From Chara braunii (taxonomy: Eukaryota > Streptophyta > Charophyceae > Charales > Characeae): a stretch of DNA of 64,000 nucleotides. The notes beneath the pieces were generated by a model, which was not told the DNA's origin, ran no database searches, and saw only the letters and a program-made list of their open reading frames with translations. Position 1 is the first letter of the stretch. Each line of letters opens with the position of its first letter. The stretch spans positions 4,258,774 through 4,322,773 of the forward strand of contig BFEA01000057.1 in assembly GCA_003427395.1 (NCBI GenBank), read 5' to 3'. Positions 1 through 11,800 of the stretch are shown here, in pieces. A program made the translations under genes and the position numbers.

Positions 1-375
1 TTTACGACTGGTCCCTGTGCATGAGATGTTCTACTGATCAGTTGCGGGCCCTTCAGGCGGGCGTACTTGAGATTGAGTTCCTGATTCGGCCAGGCCCCTC
101 GAGGCGGGCCTACTACTAGAGATTGTTGCTGATCTGTCGGGCCCTTCTTGAGATTGAGTTGCTGATTCGGCCGGGCCCCTTCAGGCGGGCCCACTTCTCG
201 AGATTGTTGCAGTTTTCAGCCAGGCCCCTTCAGGCGGGCCCGTTTCTTCTGATAGATGTTGTTCAGCCGGGCCCATTCAGGCGGGCTTTATATTGAGTTG
301 CTGTTCAGCCGGGCCCATTCAGGCGGGCCCTATACCGAGTTGCAGTCAGGCCATTCAGACAGACCTTCACATTGA
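1..375. repeat. Degenerate GC-rich tandem repeat (~55-60 bp unit)
   Basis: About six to seven imperfect units built around GGGCCCNTTCAGGCGGGCC, each followed by a variable AT-richer stretch such as TTGAGATTGAGTTGCTGATTC. The array stops shortly before the start codon of the broken ORF at 436, so it may be an LTR end or leader of the same element. No coding potential is seen. Confidence 0.75.
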
Positions 376-435
376 GTTGTTGATTGCTATCTGGCCAGAG
401 TATTTGCATTAGTGAGAGCGTGCATTCCCTCCAAG

Positions 436-1467
436 ATGGCCCGACGTCGTGAGACTACCCCTAAGTGGGGTAGATTGATTGAGAGGTTCTGCTACAGACA
501 TGCGGGACATCAGAGTTTCACTATCAGGGTTAATGAGTCCTCGACCTCGAGACGCTCGTGATCACCTACTCGGTGAAGGGGGCAGAGACGGGAGTGAAGG
601 GCACCACATACGACAGGATTGCGGATTACATATTTCGCAGGGAGAGTTATTGGAGGGACAACTGGCTGCACGTGGTGTTCCCTCACGTACCTTCATCTCC
701 TGGGGGTGTGCTCTTCGATTTTGACGGATGCAACCCCAAGCCCCTTAGTGAGTCCCGCAGCAAGGAGAAGAGGTGGAAAAACGACCGGATTAGGAGAGAG
801 ATAGCCAGATCCGGGGGCCCAATCACTACATGCGTCCAGAGATCGGAGACAGATGAGTCGGACTTGGAGCCCTGCTCTGTGAGTGACATTGATCTGGGCG
901 ACTATTTCGACTGGGACACTCACAGGGGTTGAGTTTGTGGACAGTGACAGAAGCACTGGAGACCAGTGAGCGGAGACGTCGAAGGGCGACATTGAGGAGG
1001 ATCGCACATTTTCTTGCACTGTATCTTCTTGAGGGTGATTGACTCGTACATGTCAGACGCCCCTAGGTCTGAGACAGTTATTGGTCCCCCAAGAGGGGAG
1101 GGTCCGGTCCCATACCTCGGAGATAGCTATAGTCATTTGGTCGGGACAGACTTTGCTATGCAGGCTTATCGAAAGCCTCTTTACGGAGATCGCTTTCTCG
1201 AGGTTTCCTACATTTACTCCGGTGGGAGAGGACGTATTGAGATATTGATTGGAGCTTCAAACGATATCATTCTTGTGGAGGAGCTTTATAGTCGCAGACG
1301 AGGAGATGGCTAGATGCATGGCCTACATCTACAAGATTGATGCAGCAGCGCCTCTCGACATCAGCTACGTGGTTCCAGAGTCGATAGCCACGCGAGTTCT
1401 CAATGACGAGGAGTCCCAGACAGCAGCACTCACTCACGAGGGGGTACCGCTTATTATCATTGATTGA
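436..1467 (+). pseudogene. Broken retroelement ORF, possible member of the pre-gag ORF family (copy A)
   Basis: Not recognised as a known family. A plausible start lies at 436 in the context CAAGATGGCCCGA, similar to the start of copy B at 20865 (CAAGATGGCGCGA). The frame must shift near 558, again between 932 and 1014, and again near 1290 to stay open. The product begins MARRRETTPKWGRL; an acidic stretch near 900 reads SDIDLGDYFDWD; the end reads EGVPLIIID before TGA at 1465. The segment around 1170-1220 (LYGDRFLEVSYIY) resembles FYGDKVGEVITVL in copy C at about 22310. That link is weak and is the main reason for the family call. Surroundings are repeats, so this is probably a dead retroelement gene, not a host gene. 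Confidence 0.45.
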
Positions 1468-1989
1468 GGTTCTCTCTTTTCAGTCACTATTGATGTATTA
1501 CGACATTATTATTTATTAGTGACTGCAGCCCTCCAATGGCTGCTCCCTGCATACTCTGTGTACTACTCTTCAGTCTCATATCTCTAGTCATACTCTTGCA
1601 GAGTCTGGTTTCTGGTCTTCTCATTTTGTCAATGTCGATTGCTCTATGATGCATGTTTGTTATTTTTCCTCCTTATTTTATGCAGGTTACACTCAAGGCA
1701 TCTTAAAGGACTCCTGAATGATAGGGACTCTGCTGACCTTGAGTCTATCCTTTATACGGGGTCAGGTGCAGGCGATAAACCCGAACGCCTCACTCTAAGT
1801 CGTGTTGCCGCTCGCAGGAGGGATAACCCTGACTACTCGGTTGTATGATAAAGTGTGACTGCCTCTGAACACACCACTATTTTTAATATCTACCAAAATC
1901 CTGCGTGACAGCCTGCCAGTCCTCCAACCCACTGAGCTTGGTCCGAGGAAGGACATCCAACCCGACCCTTGAAGCAGTGGGGGCGTGAC
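1468..1989. other. Unassigned spacer with an element junction
   Basis: No gene is recognised. A short frame at 1639-1848 has no known features. The pol relic that follows on the minus strand loses its integrase similarity at about 1990. From there outward the minus strand reads TGTCACGCCCCCACTGC, which could mark the edge of another element, but a matching partner is not visible in the window. Confidence 0.4.
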
Positions 1990-2764
1990 ACCGCGTTGGT
2001 CTAAGCGGCTCGAAGACGCGTGTCGAGCTCCGTTCTTGGCAGATCAGGCAGGTCTAGCAATACATGGCGACCATACCTGCCATGCCTGGTCAATAATAGA
2101 GCGGCGCTATCTTCGCAAGAGTTCCTTTGGACGATCGATGTCCTCCCGCTAGTCCGTGGTGCATTGCCTGGATCACGTCCAACTGTCTAGACCTCCCGCA
2201 CACAACTCTTCTAGGCATGGCACCTTCCTCCCTTCTGAACAGGTGACCACCCGTTAGGACGTATCTTTGGGGCTCTTCCCTTGCTTTAATGCTGACTGTC
2301 ATGGGTTGTTTGTTTCCTACTAACAGCAACCCAATCTCCCGAAAAATTCCTTCGTATACCTGAACGTAGAAAAACTTTTTCCCTTTCTGATCCTCGTTCC
2401 TTGTCTCCTACATCTGGTTTACCATCCACTGCAACTCTTTCTTTTCCCAAGATTCCACTAGGCTCATCACGGCTTCCCGGCCTCCCTCAACTGCCATTGC
2501 TATTAGTTCCTCCTTCGGTCCTACTACCGCTCCCCACGAATCTTTCTCCTATTGGCGACCTCGAGTGGTGACTGATCCTTCTCTAAGTTCCGCTACTATG
2601 GGATGTGCCCCCTTCTCCAAATTCCAGATCAATAGTTTTCCTGATGCGCATTCTTTGCCTATCATTTCGTTATCCACCGCAAGAGTTCCTCCTTCATATT
2701 CAAGGAATGCGTTTATGGGCTCCGCATCCTCCACCCCTTCGGGAGTGATGCAGACCCGACTCAA
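1990..2764 (-). pseudogene. Connector and integrase zinc-binding region, truncated
   Basis: After RNase H a connector reads LSRVCITPEGVEDAEPINAF (2549-2764), ends in a frame break, and resumes at 2090-2329 with the integrase HHCC region: the spacing HHGLAGGH, then LAKIAPLYY, TGA at 2090-2092, PGMAGMVAMYC, TAG at 2054-2056 and TCLICQERS. The two His and the C-x2-C pair of the zinc finger are visible. Both stops stand where Trp or Gln/Trp-type codons are usual, fitting G-to-A decay. The catalytic core (DDE) is absent because the element ends at about 1990. Confidence 0.7.
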
Positions 2765-2815
2765 CCCATCGGCCTTGTTTCTGATTCCAGCAATTCGTTC
2801 GATCTTGTAGTCGAA

Positions 2816-3298
2816 CTATCCTACCCATCTCCCCACCATTGGACCTATAAGCCTGTAATTTTTTAAGGCCCCTGCGACATTTGTCGGATCGATCCTAAGG
2901 ATGAACCGCCTCCCAAATAGGTAGGTCTGGAATGTCTTGAGGCAATGCAAGATGGCTAGGACCTCCTTGAACTGTGAGTACCGCCGTTCTGCGGAGTTCA
3001 GGGTTCTACTTTCAAACCTGATTGGCCTCTTTTTTCCTTCCTCATCCCTTTGAATCAGTACGCCTCCTACGGCGAAGGGTCCTCCATCCGTTTCTAGGAT
3101 GAATGACCGTCCCACTTCGTCATTAAAACAGGGTGCTGACAAGGCGACTTGCTCAGATGTCAGTATGTCCTTGAGGGTTTGTACGGCTCCTTCTCGCTCC
3201 TCCGTCCAGTCCATGGTCCCTTCTTCTCTAATCATGGCCCAGATAGGCTCAGCAATTTTGAAAAAACTTTTAATGAAAATCCTCCAAAAGCCGACCAT
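2816..3298 (-). pseudogene. RNase H domain of the Gypsy pol
   Basis: A 160-codon open segment starts in the RT thumb/connection (FLRRFIKSFFKIAEPIW-like sequence) and continues into RNase H with FILETDGGPFAVGGVLIQ near 3060-3110, FESRTLNSAERRYSQFKEVL and a final LRIDPTNVAGALKNY. These match the usual Gypsy RNase H pattern, in which an ETDGS-like motif holds the first catalytic acid and R-YS--E-E-LA the next. Here the glutamate after YSQF-K is retained (KEVLAI). The domain degrades the RNA strand of the hybrid after reverse transcription. The domain itself is nearly intact, but the neighbouring frames are not. Confidence 0.8.
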
Positions 3299-3329
3299 GC
3301 CTAAGAATGCTCTTACCTCCGTTGTCGTG

Positions 3330-4090
3330 TGCAGAGGTGTTGGCCACTGGATATCTTGTCAGTCGTCGCCGGATCTGGCTTTCTACCGTATGCACCACAG
3401 CGAAATTCTAGAATGGTTACTTCCGGTACTGCTAGAATACTCTTAGGCCCGCTAGCCGTGATGTTGTATACTAGGAACCGGTTGAGTAAGTCCTTGATAT
3501 CTTGTAAATGGTCTCATACAAATCTTCGGATCCCTAGTTGGACTTCCGTCTCGTCGTTCTTTTGAGCGCCTTTGATCGGGTTGTCATCGATGTAGGGCTC
3601 ACACTTCTCTGGGAACATGTCTCCGACTACGGCGAGCATTCTTCTTTGTACTTCCGCTACTGCGTTCGTAAAACCCATAGGGGTGACCTGCATCTGCAGC
3701 TGTCCTACGGGGTGTGCATTGCGGTGTACGGTCTGTTCCGAACATTCAATAAAAGTTGGTCGTACCCTGAGTACAGATCTATCAGGGAGTAAATGCTCTG
3801 GCCGACGTGCAACTCTGCTAATAAATCGGCCTGAGGTAGCGAACCAGCATCCCGGATGGTTACTGCATTCAACTTCTGCAGATCTTGAATCCATCTCAGC
3901 GTCTTGTTGGGTTTTCGAAAGACGAACCATCGGTTCGTGTATGGCGATACCGTAGGTTCCGCGATGAAGAAGTCAATCTTTGCTCGAAGAAGGTCTGTTA
4001 CTTCCCCTATTATCCCAAACTCATAGGATGACCCTTTGTCATTCCAGCACTCATGTTCTACCGTGTGGATTCTGACCGGGGGAATTAGCT
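3330..4090 (-). pseudogene. Ty3/Gypsy reverse transcriptase domain (broken)
   Basis: The minus strand encodes an RT in several frame pieces: VSPYTNRWFVFRKPNKTLRW and the DLQKLN region near 3880-3960, SIYSLIDLYSGYDQLLL near 3770-3810, MGFTNAVAEVQRRM near 3640-3680, and PYIDDNPIKG, whose YIDD catalytic motif is at 3583-3594. The palm motifs are recognisable, including the YxDD-type site. The reading frame changes at least twice inside the domain, so no functional RT can be made. It copies element RNA into cDNA in intact relatives. Confidence 0.8.
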
Positions 4091-5024
4091 TTTTCTAACC
4101 ACCCCTTTTGGTGATCACTAAAGACAAATGTCAGATGAAACTTCTGGCACGTCCTTTTCATCAGGAGGGTTTCTTCTTCTGTTAAGAATCCCTCTATTCC
4201 TATCTTCATCGTATCAGCTACCTCATCTTGTATCCGATGCCCTTCTGTCGCTCGCCTCTCTCGGATCACTCGAAGGACCTCCTCCTCCTTCTCCATAGCC
4301 TCTTCCTTTGATGTTTCTAGCAGGATCGAGATCGGTTTCGCTTTTTTCCCTACCGGCTTGTACTTTCGAACACTTCCTTCCGGGATCTTTCTCCTAAAAA
4401 ATGAATGGACGGGATTACTCTTGTTGCCTCTGCGACCCGTGTTTGAATACTGACTATTTTTCCGTTCAGACAATACCCTTTCTGTACTTCTCCTTCAAAT
4501 TTGGCCAGCGCCGTCGGATCCACCCCTACGTTATGATACCTGATAGCTTTGATGAATTGTAGTACGTCGGGGATTTCGAGTGCGATTTTCGATACCTCCT
4601 TCCGCACTTCTTTCCGTCTGGGCAGGCTGACCCCGAGTTCGACTTCCGATTCCCTTTCTGCCACCATAACACCTAAGACTTCATCCTCCTGCCTTCTCTT
4701 CTTCTGGGGCAGGTCCATCTTGATCCATTCCTTCTTGTTGAATGTCTCCTCAATCATGATTTCTACCCTTTCTCTCATACCCTCCATCCGCGCAAAAGCC
4801 ACCTTCCGTGCGTTATCTTCGAACGATGGCGATATTGCCAACTTCCCCTTTGAAGGGTCTCCTCCTGTCCCCAGGAGTCGGAGGAGCTCACCCCAGTCAG
4901 TCACTGGGTCCTCTATATCTCCCATGTACGTGTCATCGTGCAAGCGCATGCCTATCATTTCTACGTTTGCGCACGATGGTCTCTCGAGGATTATGTCGTG
5001 ATCCATTTCCTCCATTACGGTCAT
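4050..5024 (-). pseudogene. Linker between protease and reverse transcriptase
   Basis: A fairly long open segment (4350-5024) follows the protease. It contains HDIILERPSCANVEMIGMRL, the conserved stretch found between protease and RT in these elements, and a charged linker. It changes frame near 4420 and continues as 4051-4473, ending FVFSDHQKGWLEKANSP just before the RT. Two overlapping frames imply a small indel. No catalytic motif lies in this part. Confidence 0.55.
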
Positions 5025-5039
5025 CCGCTGAAACGACCA

Positions 5040-5340
5040 GATCGACTCCCTGATTCCTGCCTTAACTGCGCATTTCGTGACATACCCAGCGAACGGGATT
5101 TCCCCCCCGGCTCCCCGGATGCTCCCTGTTACTTCCTTGTTTACCGTACAGCCTGTGACTGTTGCGAAATCTCTTCTTATGAGAGTGATTTTTGCTACCC
5201 CGTCTACTAATGCGTCGGTATGATGAGTCCCGATCTAGATTTTTAACTTTGCTACGGGCAGCGCATGGAAGTTGAGCTTTGTTCCGGGGGGTGCCCTCAT
5301 GACCTCGCCACCTTCTCGGCCCGGCAAGCTCAGGCGGATG
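5040..5340 (-). pseudogene. Retropepsin-like protease region of the Gypsy pol
   Basis: Upstream of the RT on the minus strand a retropepsin-like segment can be read: MRAPPGTKLNFHALPVAKLK, then an in-frame TAG at 5235-5237, then HTDALVDGVAKITLIRRDF. The motif VDGVA at 5193-5207 sits where retropepsins carry D-S/T/G-G-A, so the glycine next to the catalytic aspartate appears replaced by valine. Some 65 residues later, IPFAGYVTKCAVKAGI fits the second half of the fold. With an internal stop and a damaged active site the enzyme would not work. The family call rests on motif order and position next to the RT. Confidence 0.65.
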
Positions 5341-5489
5341 TCCGCTAAAGCTTTCTTGAGATCCTCTAAATCCTCGTGCTCCTTTGAAGGTTAGCGACTT
5401 CTTGCGGAGCTTCTTCCTCCCTTTCCTCTTCCGGTGATTCGGGGTTTTCGTCTATCTCTACTCGCCGTCGAGTCAACAACCGTCTAAGC

Positions 5490-7060
5490 CATGAGAAGAA
5501 AAGAAAGTAAAATAATGGTATTGGGAGGGCTGCCCAGCAGTCCGAGATATCTCGGACTAGCTAGGCATGAGAAAATAGAGCCTCAAGAGGCTCAACATAA
5601 AATCGGAGCAAAAGGGGTCAAAAATGGAGAAACGAAGGCAAAATGGAGTCCCCTAGGAGCATGGGGATGCCATTGTTGTAATCCGAGATATAACGGCCAA
5701 ATACCAGCCATGAATCTAGTCATGAATGAGGTCCCAAGGCCTAGAAAGAGGGTGCACAACAGTTTGACACTTGTCACAACTGAAATAAAAGAAAAAAAAA
5801 GAAAAAATGAGAGAAAATGAAAGGAGGATGAGACAAAAAGGGAGAAAAGAATGGAGGAGAGTGTGCCGGCCTATTGGGACCTGCACAGTAAGGACTGGCA
5901 AGTCCTAACTGTGACCTCATCCCTCCTAGAATGGGGGAGGGCAATCCGGATTGCAGAGATATCAATAAAATCTGAATTAAAAAGAAGAAAATAAAAAAAA
6001 TGCAAAAGAGAAATGACCGGTTTTCTTTTGGACCATGGATCTGAGATCAGATCTCATGGTGGAGAGGAACTCACCGTTTTTTGTGGGCCAGCTCAAAACG
6101 GCTAGCTCAGGAATGAGGTGGTAGCCCAAAATGGAAAGAAACAAAAGAGGAAAATGGACAAAACTGTGCATTTGGCCAAAAAAAAGAGTCAGATGCACCA
6201 AAAATTAAAAAAGTGGACTTAGGCTCAAAACGGCTAGCTCTGAAAATGTGTCGCTGCATGGAAGAATATATCGGCCTACCCAAATTGGGGTACAAACTGA
6301 AAAACTCGAGAAAAAGGCCCACTAAGCCTTTTTCTCTCAAGTAAAGTTGCCCCTTGGGCATTAGGACCCAAGGGAGCAGCATTTTTGAGGTGAAAAGGAG
6401 GCCGAAGTAGGCCAGGAGGCAATCCGAGTTGGTACCAACTACTCGGATTGCATGTACTTGGCCAAAAAGAGGCCCGGGTACCTCCGGAAGGGCCTATAGT
6501 AGAATTTTGCCTTGGGGGTACCTCGGTTCACCTCAAGGCACATGGGGAGGCCCATGCACTGGCCGGACTGCTGGTTTTAGCCTACATAAGCTGGGAATTC
6601 AGTCCGCCACTTTCACAATTGCATGAGGATTGCCCATGCTGCACAAGTGAGCTTGTAGGAGCACTCTTTCACTTGGAGAGAGGAGAGGGGAACCCATGCC
6701 AGTTTAGGAGTTTGGTGGAGGTCATGAGCTAGAGAGAGGAGCTCTAGAGACTAGTGGTAGTGAGGCTGACCCTAGGGAGGTTATCCGCCATAGCCCCCTG
6801 GGTGTGAGGAAGAGAGAGAGGCTAGAGGGGGTCTCATTAGCCCTCCTAAAGGGGAGCACTCCATAGCTATGGTGATAGGAGCTTGTGGTAACTTGGGAGA
6901 AAGTGGGAGAGGAAGGAGAGAGGCTTAAGGAAGAAAAAAACTTTAGCCAAGAAGGAGCTTGTGCAAGAAAGAGGAAGCTTCATCAAGGTTGAGGCTCCAT
7001 CTCCAATGCATCAAGAAGGTGAGTAAAAAAAAAAGAGATTCTTCTCTATTTTTTTTTTAT
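5490..7060 (+). repeat. LTR-like repeat, copy 1 (related to 26.1-27.6 kb inverted)
   Basis: This AG-rich block shares long, in-order similarity with the reverse complement of about 26400-27350. Shared landmarks are a palindromic TCCGAG/CTCGGA motif, ATCGGAG followed by AAATGG, GACACTTG, the GTAGGGACTG / GTAAGGACTG stretch near 5890, and A-rich runs. It lies between the pol relic and a microsatellite, has no open frames of interest, and contains CTACATAAGC near 6585 that could be a TATA-like site. An LTR is the best guess; its ends are not defined and no target duplication was found. Confidence 0.6.
5539..5558. other. Perfect 20-bp palindrome AGTCCGAGATATCTCGGACT
   Basis: The two 10-base halves are exact reverse complements. 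Related imperfect palindromes with TCCGA/TCGGA arms occur near 6420-6452 in this copy and near 26546 and 27108 in the inverted relative. Confidence 0.9.
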
Positions 7061-7250
7061 TTTATTTTTTTTTCCTTTCTTCTTCTTCTTCTTCTTCTTC
7101 TTCTTCTTCTTCTTCTTCTTCTCCTACCTCTTCTTGTTCTTCTCCTTCTTTTTCTTCTTCTCCTTCTTTTTCTTCTTCTCCTTCTCCATCCCATCTCCTT
7201 TTTCTTCCTCTTCTTTCTTTTTTTCTCTTGCCCACTAGGCTAATGTAGAT
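7035..7250. repeat. T-rich tract and (TTC)n microsatellite
   Basis: A poly-T stretch leads into about eighteen consecutive TTC units and then interrupted TTCTCC/TTCTTTT repeats. On the plus strand it reads as poly-leucine and on the minus as poly-glutamate, which is an artefact of the repeat and not a gene. Confidence 0.95.
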
Positions 7251-7254
7251 CTTG

Positions 7255-8650
7255 ATTTTCACTCACTTGCTAGTAGAAGATGCTCCGATTCTTTCATGGA
7301 TGATCTCATACTTAATACTTGTGATTTGGTCTAGTGTAGAGCTTGCTTTTCATTCATACAATAGTAGGAAATGCTCCGATTTTTTCATGGATCATCTCAT
7401 GCTCATTGCTTATGATTTGGTCCAGTGTAGAGTTTGCTTTTCACTCACATGCTAGTAGAAGATGCTCCGATTCATCTATGGATGATCTCTTGCTCAAATC
7501 TTGTGATACAGCCTAGTGTAACTCTTGTTTTTCACTCACATGCTACTAGGAGATCCTCTGATTCTTCCATGGATGATCGCTTGCTCAAATCTTGTGATAT
7601 AGCCTAGTATAGCTCTTGCTTTTCACTCACATGCTAGTAGGAGATGCTCTGATTCTTCCATGGATGATCTCTTGCTCAAATCTTGTGATATAGCCTAGTA
7701 TAGCTCTTGCTTTTCACTCACATGCTACTAGGAGATGCTCCGATTCTTCCATGATGATCTCTTGCTCAAATCTTGTGATACAGCCTAGTGTTACCCTTGC
7801 ATTTCACTCACACACTAGTAGGAGATGCTCCGATTCTTCTATGGATGATCTCTTGCTCAAATCTTGTGATATAGCCTAGTGTAACTCTTGTTTTTCACTC
7901 ACATGCTAGTAGGGGATCCTCCGATTCTTCCATAGATGATCCCTTGCTCAAATCTTGTGATATAGCCTTAGTGTAGATTTTGCTTATCACTCACATGCTA
8001 GTAGGAGATGCTCCGATTCTTCTATGGATGATCTCATGTTCAATTCTTGTGATTTGGGCTACTTCAACTCTTGCATTTCACTCACACACCAGAAGGAGAT
8101 CCTCCGATTCTTTCATGGACGATCTCTTTCGATTCTTTCATGGACGACCTCTTGCTCAAATCTTGTGATATAGCATAGTGTACTCTTGCATTTCACTCAC
8201 ACACTACTAGGAGATGCTCCGATTCTTCTATGGATGATCTCATGCTCAATACTTGTGATTTGGTCTAGTGTAGATCTTGCTTTTCACTCATACGCTAGTA
8301 GGAGATGCTCCGATTCTTCCATGGTTGATCTCTTGCTCAAATCTTGTGATGTAGTCTAGGGTAACTCTTGCTTTCCACTCATATGCTAGTAGGAGATGCT
8401 CCGATTCTTCTATGAATGATCTCATGATCAATCCTTGTGATTTGGGTTACTTCAACTCTTGCTTGTCACTCCCATGCTAGTAGGTGATGCCCCAATTCTT
8501 CTATGGATCATCTCATGCTCAATATTTATGATTTGGTGTAATGTAAGTCTTGATTCTCACCCATATGCTAGTAGGAAATAATTTGATTCTTCCATTAGAG
8601 ATTTCGTGCTTAAGACTTGTGTTTTGGGAGTAGTCTAGCTTGTGCTTTCC
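7255..8650. repeat. 92-bp satellite (about 15 units)
   Basis: Units of about 91-93 bp follow head to tail. Each carries TCACTCACATGCTAGTAGG, GATGCTCCGATTCTTC, ATGGATGATCTC and CTTGTGAT. Divergence between units is moderate and grows toward 8500-8650. The unit shares GATGYTCCGRTTC and GATCTC in the same order with the 93-bp satellite that follows, so both probably descend from one ancestor. No unit stays open in any frame over the array. Confidence 0.95.
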
Positions 8651-8879
8651 ACTCACATAGTAGATGATGACATTCCATTTCAAACGTGGTTGAATGCATG
8701 AGCCATGAACATGTGTTTGAGCAAGTCTCACTCACATATGTGATTCAACTCTCACATGATAGCAGTGTGTTTCAAAACATGGTTGCATGCATGAGCCATG
8801 GGCATGTGTTTGAGCAAGTCTCACTCACATACATGGCTCAACTCTCACATGATGATGTTCCGGTTCATACTTAGTTGGC
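8651..8879. repeat. Transition units between the two satellites (93-bp period)
   Basis: Two copies of a divergent unit start at 8697 and 8790. They share CATGAGCCATG, GTGTTTGAGCAAGTCTCAC and CAACTCTCACATGAT. The spacing of 93 bp equals that of the main array. They lie exactly between the 92-bp and the 93-bp families. Confidence 0.85.
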
Positions 8880-11800
8880 CTCTCCTCCATATGCATGTGC
8901 CTTTTCAGTAGTTCAATCTTCTCATTGTCAAGTTCATGTGTGTTGTGATGTTCCGGCTCATACTTAGTTGATCTTTCCTCCATGTGCATGTACCTTTCAC
9001 TAGTTCTAGCTTCTCATTGTTCAGTTCATGTGTGTTTTGATGTTCCGGTTCATACTTAGTTGATCTCACCTCCATGTGCATTTTGTCTTTCACTAGTTCT
9101 AGCTTCTTCTCATTATGAAGTTCATGTGCGTTGTGATGTTCTGGTTCATACTTAGTTGATCTTTTCTCCATGCGCATGTGCCTGTTCACTAGTTCAATCT
9201 TCTCATTGTCAAGTTCATTTGTGTTGTGGTGTTCCGGTTCATACTTAATTGATCTCTCCTCCATGTGCACGTGGCTTTCACTAGTTGTAGCTTCTCATTG
9301 TCAAGTTCATGTATGTTGTGATGATCCAGTTTATACTTAGTGGACTCTTCTTCATTTACATGTGCCTTCTCACTAGTTCAATCTTCAAATTGTCAAGTTC
9401 ATGTGTATTGTGATAATCCGGTTCACACTTAGTTGGTCTTCCTTCCATGTGCATGTGTCCTTCACTAGTTCAAGCTTCTCGTTGACAAGTTCATGTGTGT
9501 TGTGATGTTCCGGCTTATACCTAGTTGATCTTTTCTCCATATGCATTCGTCTTTTCACTAGTTCAATCTTCTCATTGTCAAGTTCATGCTTGTTGTGATA
9601 TTTCGGTTCATACTTAGTTGAGCTCTCCTCTATGTGCATATGTTTTTCACAAGCTCTAGCTTCTCATTGTCAAGTTCATGTCTGTTCTGATGTTCCTGTT
9701 CATACTTAGTTTATCTCTCCTTCATGTGCATGTGTCTGTTCACTAGTTCAATATTCTCATTGTCTAGTTCATGTGTGTTGTGATGTTCCGGTTTATACTT
9801 AGTTGATCTGTCCTCTATGTGCATGTGTTTTTCACTAGTAGCTTCTCATTGTCAAGTTCATGTGTGCTGTGATGTTCCGGTTCATACTTAGTTGATCTTT
9901 CCTCCATGTGCAAGTGTCCTTCACTAGTTCAAGCTTCTCATTGTCCAGTTCATGTGTGTTATGATGTTTCGGTTCATACTCAGTTGATCTCTTTTCCATG
10001 TGCATGGGCCTTTTCACTCGTTCAATATTCTGATTGTCAAGTTGATGTGTGTTGTGATGATCTGGTTCATACTTAGTTGATCTCTCCTCCATGTGCATGT
10101 GCCTTTTCACTAGTTCAATCTTCTCATNTTTTCACTAGTTCAATCTTCTCATTGTCAAGTTCATGTGCGTTGTGATGTTCCGGTTCATACTTAGTTGATC
10201 TTTCCTCCATGTGCATGTGCCTTCTCACTAGTTCAATCTTCTCATTGTCAAGTTCATTAGTGTAGTGGTGTTCCGGTTCATACTTAGTTGATCTCTCCTC
10301 CATGTGCATGTGTCTTTTCACTAGTTCAATTTTCCAATTGTCAAGTGCATGTGTGTTGTGATGATCCGGTTCACACTTAGTTGGTCTTTCTTCCATGCGC
10401 ATGTGTCCTTCACTAGTTCAAGCTTCTATTTGACAAGTTCATGTGTGTTTTGATATTCCACCTCATACTTAGCTGATCTTTCCTCCTTATGCATGTGTCT
10501 TTTCACTAGTTCAATCTTCTCATTGTCAAGTTCATGTGTGTTGTGATGTTCCGGTTCGTACTTAGTTTATCTCTCCTTCATGTGCATGTGCCTTTTCACT
10601 AGTTCAATTTTCCCATTGTCTAGTTCATGTGTGTTGTGATGTTTCGGTTCATATTTAGTTGATTTGTCCCCTATGTGCATGTGTTTTTCACTAGTTGTAG
10701 TTTCTCATTGTCAAGTTCATGTGTGCTGTGATGTTCCGGTTCATACTTAGTTGATCTTTCCTCCATGTGCGTGTGTCCCTCACTAGTTCAAGCTTCTTAT
10801 TGTCAAGTTCATGTGTGTTTTGATGTGATGTTCCGGTCCATACTTAGTTGATCTCTTTTCCATGTGCATGGGCCTTTTCACTAGTTCAATCTTCTCATTG
10901 TGAAGTTGATGTGTGTTGTGATAATCTGGCTCATACTTAGTTGATCTTTCCTCCATGTGCATGTGCCTTTTCACTAGTTCAATCTTCTCATTGTCAAGTT
11001 TATGTGTGTTGTGATATTCCGGTTCATACTTAGTTAATCTTTCCTACATGTGCAGTTGCCTTTTCACTAGTTGGATCTTCTCATTGTCAAGTTCATTTGT
11101 ATTATGGTGTTCCGGTTCATACTAAGTTGATATCTCCTTCATGTGCATGTGCCTTTCACTAGATCTAGATTTTAATTATCAAGTTCATGTGTGTTGTGAT
11201 GATCCAGTTCATACTTAGTTGATCTCTCCTTCAAGTGTTTGTGCCTTCTCACTAGTTCAATTTTCCAATTGGGTAGTTCATGTGTGTTGTGATGATCCGG
11301 TTTACACTTAGTTCGTCTTCCTTTCATGTGCATGTGTCATTCACTGGTTCAAGCTTCTCGTTGATAAGTTCATGTGTGTTGTGATGTTCCGGCTCATACT
11401 TACTTGATTTTTCCTTTATATACTTGTGCCTTTTCAATTGTTCAATCTTCTCATTGTCAAGTTGTGATGTTCCGGCTCATACTTCGTTGATCTTTCCTCC
11501 ATGTGCATGTTCCTTTCACTAGTTATAACTTCTCATTGTCAAGTTCATGTGTGTTGTGATGTTTCGGCTCATACTAAGTTGATCTTTCCTCCATGTGCAT
11601 GTGCCTTTCACTAGTTATAGGCTTATAGCTTGTCATTGTCAAGTTCATGTGTGTTGTAATGTTCCGGCTCATACCTAGTTGATCTTTTCTCCATGTGCGT
11701 GTGCCTTTCACTAGTTCTAGCTGCTCATTGTCAAGTTCATGTGTGGTGTGATTGTCCGGTTCAGACTTAGTTTATTTCTCCTCTATATGCATGTGTTTTT

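Larger units (their letters stand above)
1990..5460 (-). mobile_element. Ty3/Gypsy-type pol relic (PR-RT-RNase H-IN start)
   Basis: Read on the minus strand, the domains come in the order protease, reverse transcriptase, RNase H, integrase zinc domain, which is the Ty3/Gypsy order. The frame is broken repeatedly: TAG at 5235-5237 inside the protease, a shift near 4075-4080 before the RT, a lesion in the RT thumb near 3300-3350, and further breaks around 2800 and 2350. The integrase is cut off after its zinc-binding part at about 1990. No gag is attached at the upstream (higher-coordinate) side: an LTR-like repeat begins there at about 5490. The element is dead and probably truncated at both ends by later insertions. 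Confidence 0.85.

Noticed and set aside
5490-7060. Repeat as a regular component between gag and pol
   Set aside because: Both copies happen to lie next to a gag or pol end, but they interrupt coding sequence and look like LTRs; two cases do not show a rule.
7062-7262. Open frame of poly-Glu (minus) / poly-Leu (plus)
   Set aside because: It is only the translation of a (TTC)n microsatellite.
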